From positions 1 through 39,781 of the forward strand of contig SHZB01000010.1 of assembly GCA_009692485.1 (NCBI GenBank): a stretch of 39,781 nt of DNA, written 5' to 3'. Shown piece after piece: positions 8,544 to 17,678 of the stretch; position 1 is the first letter of the stretch; every line of letters begins with the position of its first letter. Under the pieces are notes generated by a model. The model saw only the letters and a list, made by a program, of their open reading frames with translations, had not been told where the DNA came from and searched no databases. Both the position numbers and the translations under genes were made by a program. The DNA is from Myxococcales bacterium. GTDB taxonomy: Bacteria; Myxococcota_A; Polyangia; Polyangiales; Polyangiaceae.

Positions 8544-9416
8544 CTACCCGAGCCGCCGCACCTCGCGCTCTGCCCACGCGACGGCCGACATGACGCCCGC
8601 ATGCAAGACGCCGTTCGTGACCACGATGCCGCGGCGCAGCTTGAGATCAGGCGCACCGTAGGGGATGAGGCCGCCGTCGAGGTCGGTGAGCCGGCCGCCC
8701 GCCGCAAGGACGATGGCCTCGGGCGCGCAGGTATCCCAGCGACCCGCGCCCGGGCCCGCGTGCACGTAGATCTCGGCCGAGCCCATCGCGATGCGCGCCA
8801 CCTTCACGCCCACCGATCCGCACGGCAAGACCCGCATAACCCCAAGGCGGTGCCGCAACGGCTCGGCGATCTCGGGCGTGTGCCCGCGCGACACGTGCAT
8901 CGTCGCGTCGGCAAATGCCGCTACGGCAGACACGCCGATGAACGAGCGACTGCGATCTTCCCGCTCCACGAACGCACGCTGACCGACTCGCCCCGCGAGC
9001 ACGAGGCCCTCGGTCGGAAGCGCGACCACTCCCGCCACCGCGCGCCCACGAACCGCGAGCCCCACCATCACCGCGAACTCGGCCGTCTTCTTCACGAATT
9101 CGCGCGTGCCGTCGATCGGATCGACGAAGAAGACCCGCTCGGCTGCGAGCCTCCGCGCCGTGTCGGCCGCGCTCTCGCTCGAGCTCTCTTCGCCCACGAC
9201 GGCCGCCTCAGGAAAGCGCCCCGCGAGCGCCGTGCAAATCATTTGGTCGAGCTCTCGATCGACCTCCGTTACGGGGTCTCCCGGCGATTTTTCGTCGACC
9301 ACCACCGCCTCGACGAGGTGCGCCGCGTACCGCTCCCGCGCCCGCGCCGACGCCACGCGCGTGATCGCAATCATCGCCTCGAGCTCGGGGTCCGCCACGA
9401 TTTCGAGCACGCTCAT
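8544..9416 (-). CDS. inositol monophosphatase-superfamily phosphatase, CysQ-like
   Basis: This Mg-dependent sugar/nucleotide phosphatase belongs to the inositol monophosphatase fold. The diagnostic metal-binding motifs are in order: GEES (about residue 75), DPIDGT (about 98) and WDTCAPEAIV (about 230). WDT-APEA is the form typical of 3'(2'),5'-bisphosphate nucleotidases (CysQ), which remove PAP produced by sulfate assimilation; inositol or other sugar phosphates are alternatives. The 290-aa length fits. The start ATG overlaps the stop of the upstream aldo-keto reductase (ATGA, 9413-9416), and CGGAG lies 8 bases before it inside that gene, so the two are an operon. The active-site residues all look intact. 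Confidence 0.87.
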   Translation of the reverse strand: MSVLEIVADPELEAMIAITRVASARARERYAAHLVEAVVVDEKSPGDPVTEVDRELDQMICTALAGRFPEAAVVGEESSSESAADTARRLAAERVFFVDPIDGTREFVKKTAEFAVMVGLAVRGRAVAGVVALPTEGLVLAGRVGQRAFVEREDRSRSFIGVSAVAAFADATMHVSRGHTPEIAEPLRHRLGVMRVLPCGSVGVKVARIAMGSAEIYVHAGPGAGRWDTCAPEAIVLAAGGRLTDLDGGLIPYGAPDLKLRRGIVVTNGVLHAGVMSAVAWAEREVRRLG

Positions 9417-10354
9417 AGTTCGATCTCCGCGTTCGCGAGCACCTCCGGCAAGCGCAAGAGCGTCTCCTCATCGAAGTACTCCGGCCCCTCGCCCGCCTCA
9501 CGCACGAGCTGCCGCAGCTGCGTCGTCGAGCGCACGCCGAGCACCGCGCTCGTCACGAGGTTGTTCGAGAGCACGAACCTCAGCGCCGCCGCTCGCAACG
9601 TGATCACCTCGCCCGCGACCAAGCGCCGCACCGCCTGCAGCTGCGCCACGCGATAGCGAAGCCCCTCCGCGGTCCAGCGACCCATGCGCTGGTCGCCCTC
9701 GATAAACTGTTTGTTCGGACCCCAGTGTCCAGCGAGCAGCCCGTGCGACAGCACCGAGCGCGCCAGTACTGCCGTATCCGTCGACGCCAGCCTGTCGGTG
9801 AGCCGGTGCAGGTCGCCCGCGTGAAACACGTTGTACGCAATCATCACGACGTCCGCCGATCGATCGAGCGCCGCATGCACGACCTCGCTCGTCCCACAGC
9901 TCACGCCCCACGCGCCGATGCGCCCGCTCTTCGCCTCTTCCCGCAGAAAGTCGACCCCGTCCGAAGCGCGCAACGCCGCCGCCGTCGGACAGTGAAGCAG
10001 CACCACGTCGATGATCTCGCGCCGCAGCCGCTCGCGTGATGCCTCGAGCCGCACGCGAATCGTCTCGGCGTCGAAGCGCTTCGCAGGAGGACTCTCATCG
10101 CGCAGGGTTCCAAGCTTGGTCACGACCTGCGTCGTCTTCGCGTCCAGCTTCTCGCCCAAGAGCCGCTCCATCGCGCCATCGCCATAGACGTCCGCCGTAT
10201 CGAAGAGCGTGATCCCCAGCTCCACGCCGAGCTCCACGATGCGCCCGACATCGTCCTCGTACGCGGGCCCGTACGCATCGCCCGAGAGCCCCCACGTCCC
10301 AAGTGCAAGCTCCGACACCTGAAACCCGACCCGTCCAAACCGCCGCGTGCGCAT
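9413..10354 (-). CDS. aldo/keto reductase
   Basis: This 313-aa NADPH-dependent oxidoreductase has the TIM-barrel aldo/keto reductase fold. The opening MRTRRFGRVGFQVSELALGTW, the FDTADVYGDG motif with the catalytic Asp and Tyr, the Lys-containing VVTKLGT strand, IDVVLLHCP, and a C-terminal SAVLGVRSTTQLRQLV cofactor segment are all present. ATG 10354 was chosen although the frame is open further upstream, because family homology begins exactly here and an AGG lies 9 bases before it. It is the first gene of a pair with the CysQ-like phosphatase and is divergent from the D-aminoacylase gene across a 142-bp spacer. The substrate cannot be told from sequence; some relatives in this subfamily act on sugars or small aldehydes. 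Confidence 0.88.
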   Translation of the reverse strand: MRTRRFGRVGFQVSELALGTWGLSGDAYGPAYEDDVGRIVELGVELGITLFDTADVYGDGAMERLLGEKLDAKTTQVVTKLGTLRDESPPAKRFDAETIRVRLEASRERLRREIIDVVLLHCPTAAALRASDGVDFLREEAKSGRIGAWGVSCGTSEVVHAALDRSADVVMIAYNVFHAGDLHRLTDRLASTDTAVLARSVLSHGLLAGHWGPNKQFIEGDQRMGRWTAEGLRYRVAQLQAVRRLVAGEVITLRAAALRFVLSNNLVTSAVLGVRSTTQLRQLVREAGEGPEYFDEETLLRLPEVLANAEIEL

Positions 10355-10409
10355 CGCCGCGAGCCTACTGCAACCTTGCCGTGATGAACGCCGTGCAATA
10401 CTCCGCGCC

Positions 10410-10475
10410 CTCATCCGCACCCTCTTCCGCGCACGCGCTCGGCTCATCCGCACCCTCCTCCGCGCACGCGCTCGG
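10410..10475 (+). repeat. 33-bp tandem duplication in a divergent promoter region
   Basis: Copies at 10410-10442 and 10443-10475 differ at one base. They fill much of the spacer between the aldo/keto reductase and the deacylase genes, directly upstream of the deacylase ribosome-binding site, and so may change promoter spacing for one or both genes. Confidence 0.93.
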
Positions 10476-10482
10476 CTCAGTG

Positions 10483-10489
10483 AAAAGGA
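10483..10489 (+). promoter_or_regulatory. ribosome-binding site AAAAGGA fixing a TTG start
   Basis: AAAAGGA lies 7 bases before TTG 10497. No ATG or GTG start in that frame lies near it, and the protein encoded from this TTG begins exactly where family homology begins. Confidence 0.75.
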
Positions 10490-10496
10490 CAACCTC

Positions 10497-12266
10497 TTGA
10501 CCTTCGATCTCGTCATCCACGGTGGCCTCCTCGTCGACGGCACCGGCGCTGCCCCACGCGAGGCCGACGTCGCGATCCGGAATGGCCATATCCAAGCCAT
10601 CGGCTCATTGGCAAATAGCGACACCGCACGAACTATCGACGCGCGCGGCCACATCGTCACTCCGGGCTTCGTCGACCTCCATACCCATTACGACGGACAG
10701 ATTTCCTGGGACGACGACCTCATGCCGTCATCCATTCACGGCACGACCACCGTCGTCATGGGCAATTGCGGAGTGGGCTTCGCGCCCTGCCGCGCCTCCG
10801 ATCGCGATGCCTTGATCGCCCTGATGGAAGGAGTCGAAGACATCCCCGGAAGCGCGCTCGCCGAGGGGCTGCGCTGGGAGTGGGAGTCCTTCCCCGAGTA
10901 CATGACGGCGCTCGCTCGACGGCCCAAGACCATCGATTACGCAGTTCAAATTCCGCACGATGCCCTGCGCGTATTCGCCATGGGCGCACGAGCGATCGCG
11001 GGCGAGCCGGCCACGGACGAGGACATCTCCGCGATGCAAGCGCTGCTCCGCGATGCGCTCCTCGCCGGGGCCGCGGGCTTCTCCACCGGCCGGAGCGACA
11101 GTCACCGCTCACGCACGGGCGCCGCGACCCCCGCCGCGGAAGCAAACGAGCGCGAGTTGATAGCGCTCGCGGGCGCCTTCGAGGGCCTTGGACACGGCAT
11201 TCTGCAGGCGGTCTCGGACTTCGACATGTCGCTCGGCCCAGCACACTTCGAGCGCGAGTTCGACGTGCTCGAGCGCATGGCGGCGGCAGCCCCCGGACAC
11301 GGACTCTCGGTCTCGCTGAACCAGCGCGATCAAGAGCCGCTGCAGTGGCGCAAGATCATCGCCCGAGCCGAGCAGGCGACGGCCGCTGGACTGCCCATTC
11401 GGCTCCTCACCGCGCCACGCGGCATCGGCGTCATCCTCGGGCTCGAGGCGACCTTTCATCCCTTCATCGGCTTTCCTAATTACAAGAAGCTCGCGCTGCT
11501 TCCACTCGCCGAGCGCGTCGTCGAGCTCCGTAAACCCGCGGTCAAGGCTCAGCTGTTTGCAGAGAAATCCGAGCGCCTCGCCGGAGACGGCTCCTCGGTG
11601 CCGCCGCTCGCCGACTGGCTATTGGCGCAGCTCGAGCGCATCGCCTTTCGCATGTTCCGGCTCGGCGAGAATCCCAACTACGAGCCTTCCATGGCCGAGT
11701 CGCTCGGGGCCGGAGCCAAGGCACGCGGCGTCTCGGTGCTCGAAGAAATACTCGACGCCCTCCTCGAGCAAGAAGGTCGCTCGCTCTTGTATTTCCCGGT
11801 CTTCAACTACGCCGACTTCAACCTCGAAGCCGTGCGCGAGATGATGGTCCATCCGCTCGCGTTGCCGGGCCTCTCCGACTCGGGCGCGCACGTCGGCACG
11901 ATCTGCGACGCGAGCTTTCCGAGCTTTCTCCTCTCGTATTGGGCGCGAGACCGCAAGACGGGCCGCATTCCGCTCGAGCGCGTCGTGCAAATGATCACGA
12001 GCGACACCGCCAGCTACCTCGGCCTCGGCGATCGCGGTGTCCTGAAGCCAGGAATGCGCGCCGACATCAACATCATCGACCACGACCGCATGCGGCTCCA
12101 TCCGCCCCGCCTCGTCTCCGACCTCCCCGCCGGCGGCAGGCGCCTCTTGCAAGAGGTCGACGGCTACCGCGCGACCCTCGTCCACGGCGAGCTCATTCAA
12201 GAGCATGGCCAGCTCACCGGCCAACGCCCGGGCCGCCTGGTCCGCTTCGGAGCCAACCCCGCGTGA
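10497..12266 (+). CDS. N-acyl-D-amino-acid deacylase (D-aminoacylase) family amidohydrolase
   Basis: This 589-aa metal-dependent amidohydrolase would hydrolyse N-acyl-D-amino acids or related D-amides. After a short beta-sandwich start ([16 protein letters not shown]) comes the metal motif HTHYD (about residue 64), then MGNCGVGF with the Cys that ligates zinc in D-aminoacylases, a long TIM barrel, and SDSGAHVG, which carries the catalytic Asp. It ends with the usual C-terminal sandwich ([20 protein letters not shown] and a closing [22 protein letters not shown]). The TTG start is set by the AAAAGGA site. The cytosolic form is suggested by the lack of a signal peptide. It may salvage D-amino acids from peptidoglycan or peptides; a TauE-type exporter follows on the same strand 106 bp later, without an obvious functional link. 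Confidence 0.88.
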   Translation: MTFDLVIHGGLLVDGTGAAPREADVAIRNGHIQAIGSLANSDTARTIDARGHIVTPGFVDLHTHYDGQISWDDDLMPSSIHGTTTVVMGNCGVGFAPCRASDRDALIALMEGVEDIPGSALAEGLRWEWESFPEYMTALARRPKTIDYAVQIPHDALRVFAMGARAIAGEPATDEDISAMQALLRDALLAGAAGFSTGRSDSHRSRTGAATPAAEANERELIALAGAFEGLGHGILQAVSDFDMSLGPAHFEREFDVLERMAAAAPGHGLSVSLNQRDQEPLQWRKIIARAEQATAAGLPIRLLTAPRGIGVILGLEATFHPFIGFPNYKKLALLPLAERVVELRKPAVKAQLFAEKSERLAGDGSSVPPLADWLLAQLERIAFRMFRLGENPNYEPSMAESLGAGAKARGVSVLEEILDALLEQEGRSLLYFPVFNYADFNLEAVREMMVHPLALPGLSDSGAHVGTICDASFPSFLLSYWARDRKTGRIPLERVVQMITSDTASYLGLGDRGVLKPGMRADINIIDHDRMRLHPPRLVSDLPAGGRRLLQEVDGYRATLVHGELIQEHGQLTGQRPGRLVRFGANPA

Positions 12267-12318
12267 CCCGCCCGCGTGCTCACGAGCCGCCCACGGTCAA
12301 TCCGGCAAAGCCCCATTC

Positions 12319-12336
12319 GGCAAATCCCTATTTGCC
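12319..12336 (+). other. small hairpin GGCAAAT-CCCT-ATTTGCC
   Basis: A perfect 7-bp stem with a 4-base loop sits in the 106-bp gap between the deacylase and the TauE/SafE gene. Related words (TCCGGCAAA, ATTCGGCA, AATTCGGCA) surround it at 12300-12355. No T-run follows, so a terminator role is doubtful. Confidence 0.55.
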
Positions 12337-12372
12337 AATGCCCAATTCGGCATTCGCGACCCACGCCGCGCG

Positions 12373-13110
12373 TTGACTGCACTGACCATCATCGTGCTGT
12401 TCGCGTTCGTCGTCGAGGCGACGGCGGGCTTCGGCGCGACCGTGATCACCCTGACGCTCGCGTCCCACCTAATGCCCATTCCGGCGGTGCTCGCGGCGCT
12501 GATCCCCGTCAACATGCTGCTCTCGGCAACCCTCGCCATCCGGTACCGGCGCGAGGTCGATTGGGGCATCGTCCTCCGGCGCGGGGTCATGCAAATGGGC
12601 CTCGGCGCGCTCGTCGGAATGGCGCTCTACCAATTCCACAACCAGGCGTGGCTCAAGGCGGCGTTCGCCGCGCTCGTGGTGGTGCTCTCGGCCAACGAGC
12701 TATGGCAATTACGCCCCGCCTCCGCGCCCACCTCTTTGCCACTCTCACGCGCGCGCGCCGCCATCGCCACCTTCGCCGCCGGCGTCATTCACGGCCTCTT
12801 CGCGTGCGGCGGACCGCTCCTCGTCTACGTCGTCGGCCGCGAGCTCCCCGAAAAAGGCCGCTTTCGCGCGACCCTCTCGGCCATCTGGCTCGCCCTCAAC
12901 GGCGCCCTCCTCGTCAACCTCAGCATCGCCAAAGACCTCAGCCTCGCGTCCCTGAAGCAGAGCGCGCTCTTGGCCATTCCACTCGCTGTCGGCCTCATCC
13001 TCGGCGAACACATCCACGCCCGCATCCCCGCCGCCCGCTTCCGCGTCGCCGTCTTCACCCTCTTGCTCCTCGCCGGCACGTCGCTGTTCGTCCGCGCGCT
13101 GTGGGCGTGA
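12373..13110 (+). CDS. TauE/SafE-family membrane exporter
   Basis: This 245-aa integral membrane protein has about eight hydrophobic helices in two similar halves, the layout of the TauE/SafE (DUF81) family, whose characterised members export sulfite or sulfoacetate-type anions or act in taurine metabolism. The opening segment AFVVEATAGFGATVITLTLASHLMP and the mid-protein AAGVIHGLFACGGPLLVYVVGRELP with a following KGRFRATLSAIWL are typical. The TTG at 12373 places the first helix at the N terminus; no strong ribosome-binding site is seen, and the frame continues upstream through the intergenic hairpin, so the start is the least certain part. It converges on the M23 peptidase gene with only 23 bp between them. 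The substrate is not deducible. Confidence 0.83.
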   Translation: MTALTIIVLFAFVVEATAGFGATVITLTLASHLMPIPAVLAALIPVNMLLSATLAIRYRREVDWGIVLRRGVMQMGLGALVGMALYQFHNQAWLKAAFAALVVVLSANELWQLRPASAPTSLPLSRARAAIATFAAGVIHGLFACGGPLLVYVVGRELPEKGRFRATLSAIWLALNGALLVNLSIAKDLSLASLKQSALLAIPLAVGLILGEHIHARIPAARFRVAVFTLLLLAGTSLFVRALWA

Positions 13111-13133
13111 CGGCGCTGCAATGAATCGCGGTC

Positions 13134-14321
13134 CTAGCGCTCGGCTACGACCCGGCGCACGAGCGCAGCAGCGAGCAGCATCGCAATCCACGCGGCTGTC
13201 TCGGGCCCCGGCCCTGTTGGGGGACGCTGTGCATGCAGGTTGCACACGACCCCGTAGACACGGCGGTTGTCTCGGTCTTCGTACGATCCGGGCGAGCGGC
13301 TCAGGGTGGCGCCACCTTCGCCCCCGGGGATGGGGAACCCGCCGGAAGCGGTGCTGCCGCCGCCGCCCTCATTGCATGTCTCATCGACGACAAGGGCGAG
13401 ACATTGAATGTCACCGCCCACGCATCGCACGCGCCCATCCGCGCAAATCCCGGCGCGTCCCGTGTCGCAGGCGTCGTTGCCACCGTTGGGGTCGGGCCCT
13501 TCGCACGCGCTCAGCTCGCCCCATTTGCAGTCGTTCAGACAGCTGTGCGACTGCTCGCCGCACTCGCCACACTTCATCGTCTGCCCGTCGTTCGGCGCGC
13601 ACTCACCCTCGCCGCCACATCCGCTGAAGCCGCTCCACTTGCAGTCGCCCTGGCAAGTACGCTCGCGCTGTCCGCAATTGCCGCAGCCCTCGGTCTGCTT
13701 GTCGCCGGGCTTGCACTCGCACATCTGCTCGCAGTCGGTCGAAGGCGAGCCGTTGTACGCGCCTTGTACAACCCAGTACGAGAGCGGACCGCCGCATTTG
13801 CCGGTAAACGGATCATCCCCAATGCCTCCTACCCGCACCTCGAAATGAAGGTGGTAGCCAGTCGAATTGCCGCTCGAAGCAGACTCGCCCAGCATGTCGC
13901 CGCAGTTGATCTGCTGGCCTTGCGCGACCTTGATGGAGCCGTTCTTCATATGCGCGTAGTAGGTCTGCTTGCCGTCCGCGTGCCCGACCCGAACGTAATT
14001 GCCATAACCGCCACCGCAGACGCTGCCGAGGAAGCCCTCGCTCGCGCAGCCGTCGTTCGTGACCTCGACCGTTCCGTTGGCGCCGGCCCGCACCGTGGTC
14101 GAGAACGGCAGCGGAAAGTCGCTGCCCTTGTGGCCGTCGTAACACTTGCCGCCGCAGTCGTAGTCTTGGCACCCGCCGCCGGGCTGATTGTCGAAACCGT
14201 AACCGAGGCTGATGTCCGGGTCGAAGGGCCGGCGAAAGGTCGTCGCGTCCGCGCGCATCCCGGCGAGGAGCACGCAGACCGCAACGACCGCCCCGAAAAG
14301 ACAGCGAGCGCGCGCCGTCAT
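13134..14321 (-). CDS. secreted M23-family metallopeptidase with Cys-rich repeats and C-terminal anchor
   Basis: The 395-aa exported protein has a signal peptide (about residues 1-26), then a LytM/M23 endopeptidase domain that cuts cell-wall or other glycine-rich peptides. Zinc-site motifs are present: HKGSDF, GYGNYVRVGHADG, YYAHMKNGSI and GYHLHFEVR. The C-terminal half is Cys-rich, with repeated blocks such as CGNCGQRERTCQGDCKWSGFSGC and CGECGEQSHSCLNDCKWGELSAC. It ends with a Gly/Pro linker, one hydrophobic helix and Arg residues (LVRRVVAER), resembling a MYXO-CTERM sorting tail but without the usual Gly-Cys. GAGGAGGG lies a few bases before the ATG, which overlaps the stop of the propeller lipoprotein gene (ATGA). 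It is the third gene of a hemolysin III-propeller-M23 cluster. Confidence 0.88.
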   Translation of the reverse strand: MTARARCLFGAVVAVCVLLAGMRADATTFRRPFDPDISLGYGFDNQPGGGCQDYDCGGKCYDGHKGSDFPLPFSTTVRAGANGTVEVTNDGCASEGFLGSVCGGGYGNYVRVGHADGKQTYYAHMKNGSIKVAQGQQINCGDMLGESASSGNSTGYHLHFEVRVGGIGDDPFTGKCGGPLSYWVVQGAYNGSPSTDCEQMCECKPGDKQTEGCGNCGQRERTCQGDCKWSGFSGCGGEGECAPNDGQTMKCGECGEQSHSCLNDCKWGELSACEGPDPNGGNDACDTGRAGICADGRVRCVGGDIQCLALVVDETCNEGGGGSTASGGFPIPGGEGGATLSRSPGSYEDRDNRRVYGVVCNLHAQRPPTGPGPETAAWIAMLLAAALVRRVVAER

Positions 14322-15235
14322 CGGCCCTCCTCGATGCGAAGAATGAGCGCCGTGCCGTCACGCTCGAGGGCGAGCTCGTGGCCGTCCAACCACGCGAAGC
14401 GTTGCGCCCCTTCGATGCGACCGAGCAGTTCTCCGTTACGCACCACCGCGACTCCGGCGCCATCGAAGAAGGCAATGGCGTGCGGTCCAACGGCGGGAGG
14501 TTCGCGGCCATCGGGCGTGACGAGGCGGCGCAACCCGGCGACGTCGCCATCCGCGACTCGAGCCGAGACTCGCGTCACCGTCCCCCGCGCGTCCACGCGC
14601 CACAAGCCGGGTTGACCGTCGCGCGACGAGGTGATGATAACGTCGCCGTTTGGCGCAAAAGCCGGCAAATAATCGGCCGCGGGGTGCGGGGCCAGCGCGG
14701 TGACGACGTCGCCATCGAGCTGAGCGACGAACACGTCAAGCTCCGGCGCGGTGCCTTTCGCGTAAGCCACGCGCGCGCCATCCGCCGACAGCGACAAGCC
14801 CGGCGCGACGTCGCTATCGAGCCGGCGCGCGGCGGCCTGCGCGTCCCGAACGTAGAGCTCGCGGCCCTCGGTCACGAAGACGACGCGCGCGCGATCGGCG
14901 TCGAGCGCGGCATCGATGACGGTGTGGTGCGTGACCAGTCGATCGTGCGAGGCGAGCCGCAGTCCGACGAACGCGGGCACGCCGTGCATCGCGCGCTGGT
15001 GCTCTGTCGCAGACGGCGGAAGCGGCCTCGCACACACGGCGTCGTCGCCATCCACCGCCAACACGACGTAGTCCAATCCGGCGCGAGCGCGCGCACGCAG
15101 CCACGGGCTCGTCGGGTTCTCGGCGGCCACCAACGACGACACCGTCGGCCTCACGACACCCGGTTTCGACTCGCCCTCACACCCGCTCGCCACGACGAGC
15201 GCCAACGCTCCAATGGCAACTCTCATGCTGTTCAC
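14318..15235 (-). CDS. lipoprotein with WD40/PD40-like beta-propeller repeats
   Basis: The 305-aa protein begins with a short signal peptide and a lipobox (VASGC). The rest reads as four-stranded propeller blades. The clearest is FAPNGDVIITSSRDGQPGLWRVD, a TolB/PD40-type unit, with similar but weaker blades (LSADGARVAYAKG, LDADRARVVFVTEG, IAFFDGAGVAVVRNGELLGRI). Such domains bind proteins or cell-wall components; no enzyme motif is visible. GTG 15235 is used here, but ATG 15226 would give a shorter and equally good signal peptide. It starts 24 bp after the hemolysin III stop and overlaps the M23 peptidase start, so the three genes are likely transcribed together. It may serve that peptidase, but this is only suggested by position. 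Confidence 0.75.
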   Translation of the reverse strand: MNSMRVAIGALALVVASGCEGESKPGVVRPTVSSLVAAENPTSPWLRARARAGLDYVVLAVDGDDAVCARPLPPSATEHQRAMHGVPAFVGLRLASHDRLVTHHTVIDAALDADRARVVFVTEGRELYVRDAQAAARRLDSDVAPGLSLSADGARVAYAKGTAPELDVFVAQLDGDVVTALAPHPAADYLPAFAPNGDVIITSSRDGQPGLWRVDARGTVTRVSARVADGDVAGLRRLVTPDGREPPAVGPHAIAFFDGAGVAVVRNGELLGRIEGAQRFAWLDGHELALERDGTALILRIEEGR

Positions 15236-15259
15236 AACCTATCCCGCGCTCGCTGAACT

Positions 15260-15892
15260 TCACCGTGCTTCGAGCACGACGCTGCCCAAGGCGATGAAAT
15301 GGAGGCTCGCCGCGAGCACCACGAAGGCGTGGAAGATCTCATGGTAGCCGAACACCGCCGGCCACGGGTTGGGCCGTTTCTTCGCGTAGGCGAGCGCACC
15401 CACCGAGTAAAAGAGCCCGCCGATGAGCACCAGCGCCGAGCGGGCCGAACCGAGCACCTGGCCCATCGCGCCAAGCTCGATGACGACCGCCCAGCCGACA
15501 GCGAGGTAGCTCGCGGCCGTGACCCAGCGCGGCGAATGCGGCCACAACATCGCCTTGACGAGCCCGACGAGGCACCCGCCCCACGCGAAGGCGAGCAGGC
15601 GATGGCCAGCTTCAGGCGGCAGAGCGAGCAAGCCCATCGGGGCATAGCTGCCGCCGATGAGGACGAAAATCGCGGCGTGGTCGGCGCGGCGCAGCCACGC
15701 TCGCACCGCCGGTCTCCACGTCGGCCGGTGATAGAGCGCGCTGGTACCGAAGAGCGCGACAAGCGAGCCGCCATAGACGAGCCCCGCGATGCGCGGCAGT
15801 CCGCTCGCGGAGCAAAGACCGAGGCCCACGGTCGCGACGATCGCCGCGTAAAACGCCAGCTCGTGGCTCACACCCCGCAGCCGTGGCTTCAC
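15260..15892 (-). CDS. hemolysin III / PAQR-family membrane protein
   Basis: This 210-aa protein has seven predicted membrane helices and the conserved PAQR residues: SALYHRP, DHAAIFVLIGGSYAP, and GYHEIFHAFVVLAASLHF near the C terminus. The Asp and His residues probably bind zinc. The family is named for a cytolytic activity in Bacillus cereus, but most members are of unknown role in membrane lipid or stress homeostasis. GTG 15892 (start VKPRLRGVSHELAFY) matches where relatives begin. The frame continues upstream through a 14-bp repeat array, which is unlikely to be translated. It leads the propeller lipoprotein and M23 genes. Confidence 0.83.
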   Translation of the reverse strand: MKPRLRGVSHELAFYAAIVATVGLGLCSASGLPRIAGLVYGGSLVALFGTSALYHRPTWRPAVRAWLRRADHAAIFVLIGGSYAPMGLLALPPEAGHRLLAFAWGGCLVGLVKAMLWPHSPRWVTAASYLAVGWAVVIELGAMGQVLGSARSALVLIGGLFYSVGALAYAKKRPNPWPAVFGYHEIFHAFVVLAASLHFIALGSVVLEAR

Positions 15893-15961
15893 GCCGACGG
15901 AGGCAGATGCAAGGACAGCGACCACAGCTTCAGGGTGCCGACTGCAAGGTGCGTAAGCAAG

Positions 15962-16039
15962 CACCGCGCAACACGCACCGCGCAACACACACCGCGCAAC
16001 ACGCACCGCGCAACACGCACCGCGCAACACGCACCGCGC
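15962..16039 (+). repeat. 14-bp tandem array (CACCGCGCAACACG)
   Basis: Five full units (15962-16031) and a partial sixth lie in the 256-bp spacer between the Cys-rich lipoprotein gene's 3' end and the hemolysin III start. One unit carries a single G-to-A change. There are no spacers between units, so this is a minisatellite and not a CRISPR. The remainder of the spacer shows no clear feature. Confidence 0.95.
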
Positions 16040-16148
16040 GGGACCAGCACGGGGAAATGCCTTCGCACGCCGCTGATTCAGCCTCCGCACTCGCGACCGC
16101 AGGGCCCCCGCAGGCGACCGGGGCCGGATGTTTTCGCCCGGTGTCGAT

Positions 16149-17675
16149 TCAGCGCAGGGCGCAGGCGCCCTTGGTGCATTGGCCGTTCGGGCCAACGCAG
16201 CGCAGCTCGGTCCCGCACTCGAACGTGCAGGTCTCACCGGCACTCGACGGGAGTTTCGCGCACACGCCGCCGTTCGGCCCGAACTCGCAATAAGCGCCAG
16301 TGACGCACGCGATCGGCGACGGGCACTCCTTGCCGATGGCGAGTGGCGCCGCGCACGCATTCGCGTTCACGTCGCAGAAGAGCCGGGCCTTGCAGAGCGC
16401 GTCGTTACCCTCACACTTCGCGCCGATGTCGCCCTTCGCGGTGCATTTCGGCGGGTTCGCGGTGTAATCGCACGCCGCGCCGTTCGCGCACGCCTGCTGG
16501 TCGCCGACGCAGTTCGCACCGGGTTGGCCGCCCGCTACGCAGGTATCGGTCATGCCGCAAACGAGGCCGTCGGCGCATGGCTTGGCGGAGTCCTTCACGC
16601 ACGCTTGCCCGAGCGTGGGCGCCGCGATGCAGGTGCCACCGCTGCACGAGACGTCACCCGCGCAGGTCCCGAGCGGGCACGCTTCACCGAGCTTCGGCAC
16701 CGTCACGCAGATGGCGTTATCAGGCGCGTCGTTGCACTCGGTCCCAGGCGCGCAATCGCCGAAATTTCCGCACTTTTCGCCGGCTTTCGCCTTGAGCGCG
16801 CACTTCTTGAGCCCAGGCGTGGGTTGGCAATAGGCCTCACCGCCGCACTCTACGAGGTCGCAGCCTGCGCCTTCCGCGAACGCCGTGTCGCAGGTATTCG
16901 CGATGCAGCTGAGACCCGCCGTACACTCGGTCGGCGCAACGCAGCTCGCGCCCTTTGCCTGCGGCTCGAGGCACGTGCCCTGGAGACAAACGAGGTTCGT
17001 CTCGCAGCCGAGATCACTGCCGCACATGCCCTGTTTCGATTGCGGCTTTCGGCACTCGCCAAGATCGCACACGAGCCCGGCGGCACAGTGCGGCGAGAAG
17101 CACGCAGCGCCATCCTTCGGGAGCGCCTCGCACTTCGAAGTCATGCCATTGCATGCGCCCTCGCCATCGGCGCAAAGCAAAGAGGCGCCGAACATCGAGC
17201 AAGCGGCGCCGAGCTTTGCGGTGTCGCGTATGAACGCCCCACATGCCGCTGGCTTGTTGCGCGGAGTCGGCAGCACGCAGGTCTGCAAGGTCTTGGCGGC
17301 TTCGTCGATGCACGTCTGCGCAACCAGCCCGTCGAACTCCAGCTCACCGATCGTGATCGCACCGAAGAGCGTGACGAGCCCGCCCTCGCATCCGGCAGTG
17401 TTCTTCACGACGCACTCGGGCGCGCCGTCGATCACGGGACAGTCGCACGCGTCGGTGGCAGTGCAGAGGGCCTCGCCGAACGCGGCGCAGAAAGTCTGCA
17501 CGGTGACCGCCACGGGGCCGCCGCCCCCACCACCTTCGCCACCGCCAGTCGTCGTGGAAGTCGCCGAGGCGGTCGCAGGCGGATCCGCATCGGACGAACA
17601 AGCGACGAAGCCCGCCGCGACGAGAGCGAGCCCGATGACAGCAGCGAAGCCCGTAGGCGCTTTGACCTGAAGCAT
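16149..17675 (-). CDS. large Cys-rich lipoprotein (Dickkopf-like repeats)
   Basis: This 508-aa surface lipoprotein has a signal peptide ending in GFVACSS, followed by a Thr/Ala/Gly-rich linker with a run of Gly. The rest is a series of units of about 30-40 residues with regularly spaced cysteines and recurring phrases such as LGAACS, GAACFSPHCAAGLVCDLGECR and GASCVAPTECTAGLSCIANTC. These resemble the Dickkopf N-terminal type Cys-rich domains that are abundant in myxobacteria; disulfide bonding in the periplasm or at the surface is expected. No catalytic motif is visible and function is unknown. ATG 17675 has no clear ribosome-binding site, and a strong composite palindrome (17679-17718) lies right before it. 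Confidence 0.83.
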   Translation of the reverse strand: MLQVKAPTGFAAVIGLALVAAGFVACSSDADPPATASATSTTTGGGEGGGGGGPVAVTVQTFCAAFGEALCTATDACDCPVIDGAPECVVKNTAGCEGGLVTLFGAITIGELEFDGLVAQTCIDEAAKTLQTCVLPTPRNKPAACGAFIRDTAKLGAACSMFGASLLCADGEGACNGMTSKCEALPKDGAACFSPHCAAGLVCDLGECRKPQSKQGMCGSDLGCETNLVCLQGTCLEPQAKGASCVAPTECTAGLSCIANTCDTAFAEGAGCDLVECGGEAYCQPTPGLKKCALKAKAGEKCGNFGDCAPGTECNDAPDNAICVTVPKLGEACPLGTCAGDVSCSGGTCIAAPTLGQACVKDSAKPCADGLVCGMTDTCVAGGQPGANCVGDQQACANGAACDYTANPPKCTAKGDIGAKCEGNDALCKARLFCDVNANACAAPLAIGKECPSPIACVTGAYCEFGPNGGVCAKLPSSAGETCTFECGTELRCVGPNGQCTKGACALR

Positions 17676-17678
17676 GCG

